NCBI GenBank assembly: GCA_034520745.1
Contig: JAXHNF010000017.1
Coordinates: forward strand, 141,590-205,589
Direction: 5' to 3'
DNA: 64,000 nucleotides
Source: Alkalibacterium sp034520745
Lineage (GTDB): Bacteria > Bacillota > Bacilli > Lactobacillales > Carnobacteriaceae_A
The notes under the pieces were generated by a model. That model ran no database searches, had not been told where the DNA came from, and worked only from the letters and a program-made list of their open reading frames with translations. Each line of letters starts with the position of its first letter. Position 1 is the stretch's first letter. Both the position numbers and the translations under genes were made by a program. Of the stretch, positions 39,463 to 52,227 are shown piece by piece.

Positions 39463-42400
39463 ATGGCTTTGCAGTTTATATCTCGGGACGGTTACATACA
39501 AACAAAAAAGAGACGATCTATAATCAGCTTGTCGAGTGGTCTCAAGAGCACAGCGATAATCAGGTTTTCTATATCGTCCCCGATCACATCAAATTCGAGT
39601 CCGAAATGAACATCCTGGAATACATCAAAGCGGGTCAGCCACAGTCAGCGGAGCACTATGCAGGCATGATCAATCTGCAAGTATTCAGTTTCAGCCGGTT
39701 GGCCTGGTATTACCTTCAGGATTCAGCGGTATTCAGTCAGTCTCAGCTGACCGAGACCGGCCTGTCCATGCTGATCCGTAAAATACTGAAAGAAAACGAA
39801 GAAGAACTGACCATCTTCAGAGGCGAAAGTCACCAGCAGGGGTTCGTCGAGAAAACGACCACCTTGTTCATGGAAATGAGAAACGGGCGTGTACAGCCTG
39901 AAGACCTGGAAGACCTGTTTACGACGGAAGAGACAGACGGCAGTGGTCACAGCGATCTTGGACTGAAACTTAAGGATATCAGACGGCTTTACGAAGCGTT
40001 CATGGACCAGCTGCTGGGAAAATATATTGAAAAAGAAGACGTCCTCGAAGCGCTGATACAGGAAGTCAGGCAGCGGGATATGAGCCAGACGCGCATCATC
40101 ATCGACAACTTCAACAGCTTCTCTGCCCAGGAACAGGCACTGATCCTGGAACTGGTCGAACAGACACAGGACGTCAAGGTATCATCTGATCCTGGATAAA
40201 AAGCATGCCGTAGAACCGCCTGAACTGACAGATTTCTTCTATGAGACGGGCATGACTTATTACCGTCTCTACCAGCAGGCCCGTGAAAGAAACCTTAAAG
40301 TCCAGCATGATGTACTGTTGCATGACGCAAGCAGTGAACATTGTGCTGAATTGAATGTTCTTGAAGATTACTGGGTGAACAGCTTCGATATGTCACCGAA
40401 GAGTGATGAAAACATCTCCCGCGATATGACACAATGCATAGAGATCAGAGCGGCAGAGAGCCGACAGGCCGAAGTGTTGCATACGGCAACGACTGTAAAA
40501 CGAGTTAGTTGCTAATGACAATTACAGGTACAAAGATATCCTGATCGTGTCCCGGTCACTTGACGACTACAAGCGGACGCTCGAAGCGACCTTTGCTGAA
40601 AATAAGATCGAACTGTTTGTTGACCAGGCCGATCATATGTCCGGTCATGCACTGGTCGAAGCCATCTCGAGCCTGTTTCTGATCCATAAAAGGTACTGGC
40701 GCTATGATGACATCATGCGCTTTTTGAAAACAGAACTGTTTGTCCCGCTCGATGACAGCGAAACACTGCCGAAGGACAATCTGGAAAAGATCGCTTTCTG
40801 GAACAACAAAGCCGGCTCCTGGCGCGGGCATCTCGACACGCTGGAAAACGTCATGCTCGCATACGGCTATGAGGGCAGGGAATGGATCGAAGACAACGAA
40901 TGGATCTATGCCCGTTTCCATCTGGAAGAAATGGATGAACAGCTCGATGCCGACAAACAGATGCAGGCGGAAGCAAATCAGACCAAAGACAAGGTCAGAC
41001 ATATCCTGCTGCCTTTCTACCAGCGCCTGGCGAACATAGAAACCAACCGTGAAGCCGCTCGTCTGCTTTATCAGTTTCTGGATACGCACGGTTTCAATGA
41101 TCAGCTGCTTTACTGGCGGGATCAGGCCATCGAACAGGGCGAGCTGGAAGAAGCCCGCAAGCATGAACAGGTTTGGCAGACATTCATTCAGCTGCTGGAC
41201 GAATTTGTGGACGTTCTGGGCGATGAACCCTGGGACATGGATTCCTTCCTGTCCATACTGGAGACCGGATTCGAGCAGGCGACCTACAGCATCGTGCCGC
41301 CGAGTATCGATCAGGTGATGTTCACGAATTTCGACAAATCCCGGATCAACACGAAGAAAGTCGTGATCATGCTGGGACTGACGGATACCCAGCTGCCAAT
41401 GAGCCAGGAAAATGATTCCATCCTGACCGACGAGGACCGTGAAGCACTGTCAGCTTATTTACCCGATGACAAGTATTTGGCTCCGACAACCAGCGGTCGA
41501 CTGGCGAGTGAACCCTTTGCCGCGTATTCGGCCTTCATGAACGCTTCCGAAAAACTGATATTCAGCTACCCGGTCAAGAACGACGGAGCCGGTGACAATC
41601 AGCTGAGTCCTTATATCGAGCGCATCGGCCGGCAGTTGAACATTCCGGTGATGCAACTGAAAGCCGAACCCGGCGCAGCCGACTGCGAATCAGTCGACTC
41701 ACTGCTCTCTTTCGTGGGGTCGAGGCAGGAGACACTCGGGCACCTCGTGACTGTTTTGAGAGAAGGCATCGACAAAGACAGACGTCCATGCTGAATTCTG
41801 GTTCGAGCTTTACCGCTCGCTGATCAGACAGGCCAGTGCGGTCGAAAGAAAGGTCCTCGACAGTCTGGACTATTCAAATATCCCTGTCCGGATAGACCGT
41901 GAGCTTGCGGAAGAACTGTACGGCAAGGATCTCTATCTCTCGGTCTCCCAGCTGGAAAGTTTCTATCTGGATCCCTACAGTCATTTCCTGCGTTACGGCC
42001 TGAAACTGAAAGCAGCGCTCAGTCCAGGAGCTGACACCGGCCGAAACAGGCACGTTCTTCCACGACGCACTGGACAGCATCTTCAAGACGATCGTCAGCC
42101 GGGATTTAAATGTGAATGAGCTGACCGACCAAGAACTGAACGCGCTGACAGATGAGGTGTTGTCTGAATTATATGAGAAAAACAAATTCCGATTGCTGGC
42201 CATGTCGAACCGGATGAAGTTCATTCGAAAACAGCTGAGTAACACGATCCGCCAGATGATGTGGGCCATAACCAATCAGTCGAGACGCTCACGCATGGCT
42301 CCGCAGATGTCTGAGGTCCTATTCGGCCGCATTGCCGGCAAACAGGGCGTGCCCGGTCTGACGTTTCCGCTGAACAACGGCGGCAAGCTCCACGTCAGAG

Positions 42401-43110
42401 GGAAGATCGACCGGCTCGATGCGGTTGAAATCGACGACGAGCTGTATATCAGTGTGGTTGACTACAAATCGGGTGACAAGAAACTGGTATTCGAAGAGAT
42501 CTATCACGGTCTGATGATGCAGCTGCTTACTTATTTAGACACCGCAGTGGAGCATTCGGAAGAACTGTTCGGCAGGAAAGCCAAACCCGCCGGTGCTTTT
42601 TATGCGCAGGTCAAAAATCCTCTGCTTGACGCCAGATCCGTTAAAGGAAAAGACTGGCTCGATGAGATGCTGAAGCAGTTCAAGATGAAAGGCCTCCTGC
42701 TGAATGAAGAAGATTTGCTGAGAAATATCGACAGGATGCTGGATCCGGACGAAAAAGGCTCTTCTCTTGTCTATCCTCTGGAAAAATTGAAAAGCGGCAA
42801 GCTGAAAGGATCCTTCATTACTTTAGAAGACCTGGAGTTGCTGCTCAGACACCACCGCACGAAAATCAGAGAAGCCGGCAACCTGATCCTGTCAGGCGAG
42901 AATCAGCTCGCGCCTTTTTACGAGAAGAAAAGATTCACGCCGACAACGGTCGGTGGGGAGTATCATCCTGTTTCCCAGTTCGACGTCCTGCTGCCCGGCA
43001 ATCAGAACTATTACCGCAATCTGCCGAAGATCAGCGACCAGGATGAACTGATCGATAAACTGAAGGAAAAATACCAGATCATCGAACCAAAAAAGGAGGG
43101 TGACCAGTAA
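39463..43110 (+). CDS. rexB: RexB (AddB-type) helicase-nuclease subunit, frameshifted
   Basis: Subunit of the AddAB/RexAB helicase-nuclease that processes double-strand breaks for recombination. About 1,215 codons. The N-terminus reads MALQFI then GRLHTNKKETIYNQL; no GKT P-loop is present, as in RexB. The C-terminal nuclease domain has GKIDRLDAVEIDDELYISVV and DYKSGDKK. No Cys cluster for an iron-sulphur site is seen at the C-terminus, unlike Bacillus AddB. Breaks near 39497, 40185, 40502, 41782 and 42010. Stop overlaps the rexA start by one base. Confidence 0.92.
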
Positions 43111-46100
43111 TGGCAAAGATACCTGAAAAACCAGAAAATACACAGTTCACGGATCACCAGTGGCAGGCGATCCATGATGAAGGAAAAAATCTGCTGGTCT
43201 CAGCCTCTGCCGGTTCAGGAAAAACGACCGTCCTCGTCACAGCGTGTGATCGAAAAAATTAAGAAACAGACAGACATCGATCAGCTGCTCGTCGTGACGT
43301 ACACGAATGCGGCAGCTCGGGAAATGAAACACCGTATCCAGGTCGCGGTCCAGAATGAAGTCAACGAAGCCAAGGATCCCAAGCAGAAACATCACCTCAT
43401 CAGACAGATCCCGCTTTTGGGCCATGCGGATATCTCGACTCTGCATTCGTTCTGTCTGAAAGTGATCCGCAGATACTATTACCTGATCGATTTTGATCCG
43501 GTCTTTCGTCTGCTGACCGACGATACGGAGATATCACTGATGAAAGAGGATGTGTGGGACGACCTGCGTGAAGAACTTTACGGGAAGAAAACAGCGTGTT
43601 CGAGCAGCTGGCCGCCGCTTATTCCAGTGATAAAAATGATGACGGGGTGACGGAACTCGTTTTGTCGTTATATGAATTCTCACGGGCCAATCCGGATCCG
43701 CTCAAGTGGCTGTCCGAACTGAGTCAGATGTACTCCGTCGATAATGCTGATTTGGGACAGAGTTTCGTGTTCCAGCGGCTGATCAAAGCACAGTTGTTAA
43801 GTACAATCAGTATCATCAGGGAGCTGCTTGAGGACGCGGTCCAGATGGGCCAATGGCGAAGAAGAACTGAAGAAAACCCTCGGGATTTTAGAAGAAGACC
43901 GCACCCATATCAGCCATCTGGAATCACTTGTCAGTGACAACCAGTTGAACGAAGCCTACACGCTTATCGAGAACTTCTCGCACAGCAGGTGGTATGTGCC
44001 TAACAAAAAAGATACTTCAGAAGCTGTGAAGGAAATCGGCAGGGAAATGAAACCTTTCAGAGATAAGGCAAAAAAACTTTATGACGGCATGGTCAGCGAT
44101 ATCTTCGCATTTTCCCCGGATGAACATCTGGAAAATATGGCCTCAGTCAGAGTGCTTGTTGAAGAGATGGCCCGTGTCACGACCATGTTCTATAATCGGT
44201 ATCAGTCCTTCAAGGCCGAGCGCAAAGTCCTCGATTTCAATGATCTCGAGCATCTGACGCTGAAAATACTGGTCAGTGAAACGGAAGAAGGCAAGGAAGC
44301 TTCTGAAGCAGCCAACCATTACCGTCGACAGTTCAAAGAAGTGATGATCGATGAGTATCAGGATATCAACCAGATCCAGGAAGAGATCCTGAAGTGGGTC
44401 ACCCAGCCGGATCCGAAGCACGGCAATCAGTTTATGGTTGGTGATGTCAAGCAGTCCATTTATTCATTCCGTCTGGCCGATCCCAGCCTGTTCATCGACA
44501 AATATGAAAGGTATGCGACAAAAGAAACCGGCGAACGCATCATCCTGGCGGAAAATTTCCGCTCAAGGCAGGACGTCTTGTCCTTCACCAACTTCATCTT
44601 TGATCAGATCATGGACAAGGAAGTCGGGGAACTGACCTACGATGACTCGGCCAAACTGATCAACGGCTTCACGGCATTTCCTGATTCCAGTGATTTTCAG
44701 GCGGACATCCTGATCTACGAATCCCAGGAAGAAGAATCGGACGAAGAAGAGGAACCGCAGTCTTTGTCGACGACCTTCAATATAGACAATAAAACCAAAG
44801 GCGAGCTGTATATGGTCGCCAATAAAATCATGGAACTCCAGGAAAGCGGCTATGAGATTTATGACAAGAAAGCCCAAACCATGCGTCCGCTTGAACTCAA
44901 GGACATCGTGCTTCTGACACCGACGAAGAAAAACAATCTCGATATCCAGGATATTTTCAAACAGTTGGGTATACCAACAGCCGTGAAGGACACGCAGAAT
45001 TACTTTCAGACAACAGAGATCACCATCATGATGTCCATCCTTAAACTCATCGACAATCCGCAGCAGGACATCCCGCTGGCAGCTGTCTTGAGGTCACCGG
45101 TGGTCGGTCTGGATGAGGTCGAGCTGACACGCATCCGCATCCTCGATAAGCAGTCATCCTTCTTTGATGCCCTGACTAAGTTTGCCGAAAAGGAAGACTG
45201 GCAGGACATCAAGAACATCGATCTGCAGGTCAGAGTGCAGCAGTTCCTGGAGCTTCTGAACAAATGGCGCAGACAGTCCCGCCGGCAGTCGCTCGTCGAT
45301 CTTATCTGGATGATCTTTGAAGATACCGGCTTTTTACATTACGTCGGAGGCATGAGTTCGGGAAGACAGCGCAAGGCGAACCTGCATGCCTTGTATGAAC
45401 GGGCCGCGGCATATGAAAAGACATCTTTCAAAGGACTGTTCCAGTTTATCCGCTTTATTGAAAAGATGCAGAAGAAAGACAAGGACCTGGCAGAACCCCA
45501 GGCGATCTCGGACAGCGAGAATGCCGTCCGCGTGATGACGATCCATGCCAGCAAAGGGCTGGAGTTCCCGGTCGTCTTTGTTCTGGACATGACCAAGAAA
45601 TTCAACATCATGGACGCTCAGGGAGCCACGGTATTTGATGAACAGTACGGTGTCGGGGCAGAGTACCGGGATTTGAAAACCCGTGAAAAGAAAACGACCT
45701 TACCGGAAAAAGCATTGAAACATAAAAAGAAAGCCAAGCTTTTATCCGAGCAGATGCGGGTCCTTTACGTAGCCTTGACGCGCGCGGAACAGAAGCTCAT
45801 CTTAGTTGGCTCATACAAGAACAAAGAGGACGCGTTGAACCGCTGGAATCTGGTCGGCGGCCATCCGAAGACAGTGCTGCCTTCCGATATGCGTCTGGGA
45901 GCCAGAGGGTTCATGGACTGGATCGGCTTCAGCGTCATCCGGCATGAAATCATGGATGACGAGCGCACGATCCAAGCGCAAAGTCCGGTGGTCCATCATT
46001 ATGACACGTCGTTTGATGTGCATTTTTATTCCAGGGAAGAACTGGAGGAAGCGCTCTTGTCTCACCGTAAATCCGACGTTGAGGAATGGTATCCGAAATT

Positions 46101-46893
46101 AAAAGAGGGGACACTGAAACCCGAGGCAGATAACGGGATAAAAGAAGCCGTCAAAGAGGCTGTCATCCTGATGAACAAACCATATGACTACCAGATCGCG
46201 ACGCAGACGACAAGTTACCAGTCCGTGTCCGAGATCAAGCGGCTGTTTGAAGAACCTGATGACGGCCAGATGGTGAAGATCGACGTCACCAAACCCCGGC
46301 AGGTCAGCCGTTACGTGGAAGACCAGCTCAACCGTCCGTCTTTCATTCAGGAAGATCTGAAACCGACCCCTGCAGAAGTCGGCCAGGCGACCCATCTGGT
46401 GCTGCAGACGCTTGACATCAAAGAAACGCCGTCAAAAGAATCTGTGGAAGCCGTGATCGATCGACTCGTAGAAGAAAAAGTCTTCACACAAGAGCTGGCC
46501 GAACTGATTCGCGTGGAAGAGATCTTGAACTTCTTCAATACGTCCTTTGGTGCGTTCATTACCGAGCACTCAGAAGATATGAAACGGGAAGTTCCCTTCT
46601 CGTTACTGATGGAAGCGAAGGATATTTTCCATGATATGGAAGCGCTGGATGATCATGTGCTCGTTCACGGGATCATCGACGGGTATATCGAGCAGGAGGA
46701 GGGCATCGTCCTGTTCGACTACAAGACGGACCGTGTCGCTCATCTGGGCAACATGGCCGGGGACGAGATGCTGAGGAAATACCGCGGCCAGCTCAATCTT
46801 TACAAGCGGGCGCTGGAATCGATCCTCAAAAAGCCTGTGGTGGCATCTCATCTCGTGATGCTGGATATCAGCGAAACGGTTCAAGTCATTTAA
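43110..46893 (+). CDS. rexA: RexA (AddA) helicase-nuclease subunit, frameshifted
   Basis: 3'-5' helicase and nuclease subunit partnering RexB. About 1,260 codons. UvrD-type motifs: Walker A VSASAGSGKTTVLV near 43200, QLLVVTYTNAAAREM, VMIDEYQDINQIQ near 44345 (Walker B), FMVGDVKQSIYSFRLADPSL, VMTIHASKGLEFPVVF near 45535, and VALTRAEQKLILVG. The C-terminal nuclease domain has VHGIIDGYIE and LFDYKTDRV. Breaks near 43241, 43590 and 43855. Most of the gene from 43860 on is unbroken over 3 kb. Confidence 0.95.
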
Positions 46894-46916
46894 CAACGAT
46901 TGTTGCCTGAAATGCA

Positions 46917-46965
46917 GAAAAGCGAGCGGACTCTTTGAAAAGGGAGTCCGCTCGCTTTTGTTTTT
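46917..46965 (+). terminator. Terminator of rexBA
   Basis: AAAAGCGAGCGGACTC and GAGTCCGCTCGCTTTT form a perfect 16-bp stem; GTTTTT follows. Confidence 0.9.
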
Positions 46966-47134
46966 ATATTACATTAGAATTGGCTTGGTTGACCATCGGT
47001 GCAGACCATGATTTCAGTCCCAGAGGCATCAGGCCTAATCAGGACCGCATTGCCTTAGGGTCAATCCGTAATTAAGAACCTGAATGATAAAAAATAGCGC
47101 ACGTATAAACGTTTTAACGCAATTTAATGGTACG

Positions 47135-47169
47135 AGAAAAGGCTGAGACAAAAGTCCCAGCCTTTTTCA
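47135..47169 (-). terminator. Terminator of the envelope operon
   Basis: GAAAAAGGCTGGGAC and GTCTCAGCCTTTTC on the minus strand. The stretch 46966-47134 shows nothing else. Confidence 0.8.
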
Positions 47170-47187
47170 TAAGCATTGATTCAGTTT

Positions 47188-48418
47188 TTAATCGAAACTG
47201 TACTGAGCGCTTCCTGAATAGGTATTGCCGGCATTCCATAACAGAAATTCATTGACGCCATATTCATTCAGTGCACGGATCTGTTCAGAAACTTCATGTG
47301 CACCGTATCTGATGTAATTGCCGGATCCCAGGTAAGAAGCTGTGAAGTCCTGGATCCAGGGGCGTGAGACAGGAGCGTCTTCGCCTAGTTCACCAAGAAC
47401 TCTGTTTTCGTGTTCCATATACTTGGCGACGACATTATACGGCTCCAGGTCCGGTTTAGCGAGGCCAAGTGATCCTGGACCCCAGTGACTCGGGTAGATC
47501 ATGGAAGAGATGACATCGACGTTCTCAGAAATGCGTGAGAAGTTCTGACCGATGCCGGGTGCTTCCGGAACAGTTGCCGAGTAACCGAAGATATCGACAG
47601 ATACGTCTACATCAAAAGGTTCCAGTTCCTTACGGGCGTATGCGACAAAGTCAGTGACCGCTTCGACACGCTGCTGGACATTATCTAAGTCACTGCCAGT
47701 ATACTCGCCACGAGAATATTCCAGCTCGTCATCACGCAGTTCGAAACCTTCCGGGAAGCGGACGTAGTCGAACTGGATGTCTTTGAAGCCCATCATAGCC
47801 GCCTGTTTGGCCACTTCAACGTTATATTCCCAGACTTCTTCCATAAAAGGATTGACGAATCCATGACCGGCACGGTTTTTCCATACTGTACCGTCCGAAT
47901 TTCTAAAAGACAGGTCCGGGCGTTCTTCCGCCAAGCCTTGAATCCTTGAAGACAACGATACGGGCGATCGGGTAGATGTCATTTTCCTCCAGGTGAGGCA
48001 TCAGTTCTTCCGGATCGAACCCAATTTCTGGAGTTGTCAGCGATCAGTTCATGGTCCGAGTCCAAGGGCATCGTGATATCGCCATAATCTTCCTTTGACA
48101 TCGATGACCATGGAATTCAGTTCAGTATCGTTCAGTAACTGTGTCAGGGTTTCCATACGTAGACCCGCCGGCAGAGTTGGCTGTTACAAAAACACCTTTG
48201 ACCCCGTCTTCCGGGTAGGCGATCTCGACCCCGCTGTCATACTTGAACTGGGTGGGGAACTCGTCTGGAACACTTAAAAGAGGTTCAGTGTTCATTTTCA
48301 GGTACGTCATTTCAACAGCTTCTGCAGCTTCATCAGCCTGTGCGACCGTGCTTCCAAGGACGCTCACCGACAATAGGGCAGCAGAGCAGAAAAGGGACTT
48401 CTTAAATTTATTCATCAT
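47188..48418 (-). CDS. Secreted putative glycosidase (DUF4015), frameshifted
   Basis: Exported protein of about 410 codons. Signal peptide (KKSLFCSAALLSVSVLGSTVAQA with a likely cut at AQA-DE). The mature part is the DUF4015 barrel: VKGVFVTANSAGGSTYGN, LNDTELNSMVIDVK, IYPIARIVVFKD, GFKDIQFDYVRFP (conserved Asp), DVDVSVDIFGYSA, SSMIYPSHWGPGSLG, then NEFLLWNAGNTYS. This family is thought to cleave cell-wall or exopolysaccharide glycans; no substrate can be named. Breaks near 48165, 48093, 48030 and 47945. The start overlaps the deacetylase stop; third gene of the operon. Confidence 0.82.
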
Positions 48419-49309
48419 TCACTTACATCCTCGCTTTCTAATTCGTTAGATATGATCAGTTCAGGATCCAATAGTTCATAACCTTTTTCTCTTAAACCGT
48501 CGATAATGGCCGGGACGGCTTCTTTGGTCCATTCACGGTCGTGCATCAGAAGATTCGATCCGGGAACAAGCAGGTTGGTGTTGACCATGATGTCAGCCAA
48601 GGCATCCGGTTCTCTGTAATCCGCTTCCCAGTCGTATCCGTACGTCCAGTTCATCAAAGCCATGCCGTCATCTTTAACGACCTGCTTGGAATGATCCGTA
48701 TTCTGTCCGAAAGGCGCGCGGAAGAAGCGGGGACGTGTGCCGATGATTTCTTCGACCATGTCGCTGGTCGTCAGTATTTCTTCGGTCTGCTTTTCTTCTG
48801 ATAAAGAAGGCAGACTAGGGTGTGTGTGCGAGTGATTGCCTATAGCGAAACCCATCTCGTGCACTTCAGTCAGGATGTCTATGCCTTCCTGGTCTTCCAG
48901 ATACATACTGTTGACGAAGAAGATCGCCGGGGCGTCCGCTTCAGCTAAGGCCTGGGCGATTTCCAGCGTGTGCTCGTTCGGCCCGTCGTCAAAAGTCAGG
49001 AGGGCGACTTCTTTGTTCGCTTCTTTACCATCGATCACATTGACGTAGGCAAAGTTTTCGCTCACTTCATATAAGTATTCCTGTGTTTCTTCCAGAACAA
49101 CCTCTTCGGTTTCGTCAGTTCAGTGTCTGCGTCTGTTTCTACGTTTCTTCAGATACTTGTTCAATTTCAGTGATTTCTTCGTCCACTGTTTCGGTTTCCT
49201 CATTTGTCTGATCTTCGTCAGCCGGAACGGTGCCTTCACCGTCTGCCGAATTGCAGGCTGTCAGAAGAAGGGTGGAGGCAAACAGGGTAGAGAGTAATAG
49301 TTTCTTCAA
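48415..49309 (-). CDS. Polysaccharide deacetylase lipoprotein (NodB domain), frameshifted
   Basis: Surface-anchored glycan deacetylase, probably acting on peptidoglycan or a wall polysaccharide. TTG start at 49309 after GGAGGAACTC. Lipoprotein signal KKLLLSTLFASTLLLTAC with the lipobox cysteine, then an acidic linker of about 60 residues with breaks near 49145 and 49120. The NodB domain has the metal and catalytic residues in LLTFDDGPNEHTLE, AIGNHSHTHPSL and RFFRAPFGQN, and LLMHDRE near the end. Second gene of the operon. Confidence 0.88.
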
Positions 49310-49322
49310 ACTGAGTTCCTCC

Positions 49323-49968
49323 TTATTCTTCTTCGCTTAGCTGTTCTTCAATCGAAGACTGCAGCTGAGTGACGGCTTCATCCAGATTGACCAGCATGTC
49401 ATCCAAATTAGTCAGCGGTTCTGTCAGAGATTCGCGTTCGTCGTTGATCGTTTCGATCCCGTCGACAAAATCCTCATAGCTGGCATCTTCTTCTGATATC
49501 CGTGTGAAAAAGTCCCGTTCATTTGTCAGGCTGACGGAATAATCTTCAAGAAAATCAGAAAGGCTTGATTCAAAAGCATCCACAGCTGTATCGACCTGCT
49601 CGATTTCACTCGGGTCAAGCAGCTCGCCTTCATATGTAGCCAGTTCTTCCTGATGGATTTCCATATTGTTTTCGACTGCTCTCAGTTCAGTGAGGATTTC
49701 TTCCTCTCGCATCGATGTTCTCAAAGACAGGGGAGGACCCGTCGCTTAACGTTGCCAGATCTTCGTCAGTCTCAAGTGTTTCGGTAAACTGTTCCTGCAG
49801 CTGCGCTTCTGTTTCAAAAAGCTGATTCAGGTTTTCAACCGCTTCAGTCGAAACCTGTTCGATTCCGTCTGTCGCTTCCTGCATCGTATCCAGGTTTTCT
49901 GAATCGCACCCGGCCAGCAGCAGCGGCATGGCTGCTAGTGAAAGCATTGCCCACTTTTTATTTTTCAT
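49323..49968 (-). CDS. YkyA-like lipoprotein, one frameshift
   Basis: Putative wall-binding lipoprotein of about 214 codons. The signal ends with the lipobox LLLAGC after MKNKKWAMLSLAAMPL. The mature protein is almost entirely helical and acidic (for example LETDEDLATLSDG, IEQVDTAVDAFESSLSDFLE), like the YkyA family (PF10368). One extra base near 49715. It leads the operon with the deacetylase and glycosidase, 13 bases upstream of the former. GGAGATTGACAC precedes the ATG. Confidence 0.75.
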
Positions 49969-50207
49969 GTGTCAATCTCCTTTAACCATAATAAGTCTAT
50001 TATATATCAAATTCAGTATCTTGTAGAGTATATCAAATCTTTTATGATTTTAATACGCTTTTACACAAATAAGCTGAAATATAAGTAAAGTTGTAAAAGA
50101 ATAAGCACATTTAAGACAAATCCGGTCGCCTTTAGTAAATCAAGGTAGGTTTTGATGCGAAAATATTGTACAATAACAATGAGGTTCAATTTGAAAAGGA
50201 GTCCATT

Positions 50208-50685
50208 ATGCTACTATATTATATCATTTCACTAATTATCATCGGGATCGACCAGTTGAGTAAATATCTGACGGTCCAGAACATCCCGTTATATGAAACC
50301 CGAGAAGTCATTCCTTCCGTCCTGTCTTTTACCTATCACCAGAATACCGGTGCGGCCTGGAGCATACTGGAAGGCCAGATGATTTTCTTCTATATCGTGA
50401 CCGTGATCGTGGTCGGGGTCATTATTTACTACATGCAGACATTGGGTAAAAATGACAAGTTCGTTCTCGTTATCACTGAGTCTGATTTTGGGCGGCGCGA
50501 TCGGTAATTTCATCGACCGGCTGTTTCTACAGTATGTCGTGGATATGATCCGTCTGGACTTTATCGACTTCCCGATCTTCAATGTGGCGGACATGGCCTT
50601 GACGGTGGGTGTATCACTGATGATCGTTTATCTGATCATTGACGAATGGAAACAAAACAAGCAGAAGAAAGTTGGAACAGATTAA
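50208..50685 (+). CDS. lspA: Lipoprotein signal peptidase, one frameshift
   Basis: Membrane aspartyl protease that cleaves prolipoproteins. About 158 codons with four helices. Catalytic region: QNTGAAWSIL, GGAIGNFIDRL and FPIFNVADMALTVG with the two aspartates (D in IGNFIDR and in FNVAD). One extra base near 50476. AAAAGGAG precedes the ATG. First gene of lspA-rluD-pyrR; its substrates include the two lipoproteins coded divergently upstream. Confidence 0.95.
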
Positions 50686-50686
50686 A

Positions 50687-51592
50687 ATGGAACAGACAAA
50701 GATTTTCAACGTAACGAATGAAAAAGGACGCCTGGACAAGTTCTTGAGCGACAAATTGACCGAGCACTCGCGCAGCCAGGTGCAGGCCTGGATCAAAGAC
50801 GGCCTGGTCACGGTGAATGATGAAGAGGCGAAAGCCAATTACAAGCTGCAGACCGGGGACACGGTGCACGTCACGATCAAGGAACCGGAAGAGATCGATG
50901 CCCAGCCTGAAGATATCGATCTGGATATCGTTTATGAGGATTCGGATGTCGTCGTGATCAACAAGCCTCAGGGCATGGTTGTTCATCCGTCCATCGGGCA
51001 TGCCGGCGGGACACTGGTCAACGCTCTGCTGCACCACATCGATGATCTGTCCGGCATCAACGGCAAGATCAGACCGGGGATCGTGCACCGAATCGACAAG
51101 GACACCTCGGGCCTTTTGATGGTCGCAAAAAATGATCTGGCTCATGAAAAGCTGGCCGAACAGCTGCAGGAGAAAACGGCGAAGCGTGAATACATCGCGC
51201 TGGTGCACGGCGTGATCGAGAACGACAAAGGGACCATCGATGCACCGATCGGCCGGGACCCTGAAAACCGCAAAAAGTTTACAGTGATCCAGGGCGGCAA
51301 GGAATCAGTGACGCACTTTGAAGTCATCGAACGCTTCAGCGAATACACGCTGCTCAGACTGAACCTGGAAACCGGGCGCACGCATCAGATCAGAGTACAC
51401 CTGGAATACATCGGACACCGCATGGCGGGCGATCCCTTATACGGACCAAGAAAAACACTTGAAGGCAATGGGCAGTTCCTGCATGCAGCCAAGCTGTCGT
51501 TCGTTCATCCACGGACCGGCGAGCACCTGACGTTCGATGCGCCTTTACCTGAAGAATTTGAAGAAATGCTCGAATGGGTCAGAAGACGTTAA
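50687..51592 (+). CDS. rluD: 23S rRNA pseudouridine synthase RluD-type
   Basis: RluA-family pseudouridine synthase, intact, about 301 residues. An S4 domain (RLDKFLSDKLTEHSRSQVQA) is followed by the catalytic domain with VVINKPQGMVVHPSIGH, the catalytic aspartate in HRIDKDTSGLLMVAK, and LETGRTHQIRVHL. Start is probably the ATG at 50687; the TTG at 50671 is an alternative inside the lspA end. It follows lspA by one base. Confidence 0.94.
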   Translation: MEQTKIFNVTNEKGRLDKFLSDKLTEHSRSQVQAWIKDGLVTVNDEEAKANYKLQTGDTVHVTIKEPEEIDAQPEDIDLDIVYEDSDVVVINKPQGMVVHPSIGHAGGTLVNALLHHIDDLSGINGKIRPGIVHRIDKDTSGLLMVAKNDLAHEKLAEQLQEKTAKREYIALVHGVIENDKGTIDAPIGRDPENRKKFTVIQGGKESVTHFEVIERFSEYTLLRLNLETGRTHQIRVHLEYIGHRMAGDPLYGPRKTLEGNGQFLHAAKLSFVHPRTGEHLTFDAPLPEEFEEMLEWVRRR

Positions 51593-51615
51593 AGCAAGTG
51601 AAAGGAGCTCTACAG

Positions 51616-52162
51616 ATGTCAAAAACTGTTTCGATCCTGGACGCCGTCGCACTGAACCGTGCACTGACTAGGATCTCATATGAAATCATCGAACAGAACA
51701 AAGGGACGGACAATCTGATCCTGGCGGGGATAAAAACACGCGGGGTCTATATCGCCAGACGGATCGCTGAAAAGATCGAAGAGATCGAAGGCAAGCCGGT
51801 CCCGGTGGGGGAACTGGACATCACCTTATACCGGGATGACCGTCATTTCCCGGAAGAAGTGGATGATCCCGAAGTGAAAGGGCAGGACTTTCCTGTCGAT
51901 GTCAAAGGGAAAGTGGTCATTTTAGTGGATGATGTCATCTATACCGGCCGGACGATCCGAGCTGCCATGGATGCCGTCATCGATCTCGGGCGTCCTGAAA
52001 AGATCATGGTCGCATCGCTGACTGACCGGGGCCACAGAGAGATCCCGATCAAAGCGGATTTCATCGGCAAGAACATCCCAACGTCTTAGGCAGGAACAGG
52101 TCAAAGTATCCATGAAAGAAATCGACGGCAAAGACGGCGTTGAAATCATCAAGCCCGACTGA
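51616..52162 (+). CDS. pyrR: PyrR: pyr operon attenuation regulator / uracil phosphoribosyltransferase, one frameshift
   Basis: Binds pyr mRNA in response to UMP and has uracil phosphoribosyltransferase activity. About 181 codons. PRPP-binding motif VVILVDDVIYTGRTIRAAMD and substrate part LAGIKTRGVYIARRIAEKI are typical. One break near 52087; the rest reads RQEQVKVSMKEIDGKDGVEI and ends in KPD. AAAGGAG precedes the ATG. A terminator follows directly and no pyr genes are in the window, so PyrR acts on genes elsewhere. Confidence 0.94.
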
Positions 52163-52176
52163 CTGAGATAATAGAA

Positions 52177-52222
52177 AAGCTGCCGGCAAGCGAGAACACT
52201 CGCTTGCCGGCAGCTTTTTCTT
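52177..52222. terminator. Bidirectional terminator between pyrR and the sortase gene
   Basis: AAAAGCTGCCGGCAAGCGAG and CTCGCTTGCCGGCAGCTTTT form a perfect 20-bp palindromic stem around AACA, with A- and T-runs on both sides. Confidence 0.9.
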
Positions 52223-52227
52223 ATTGC

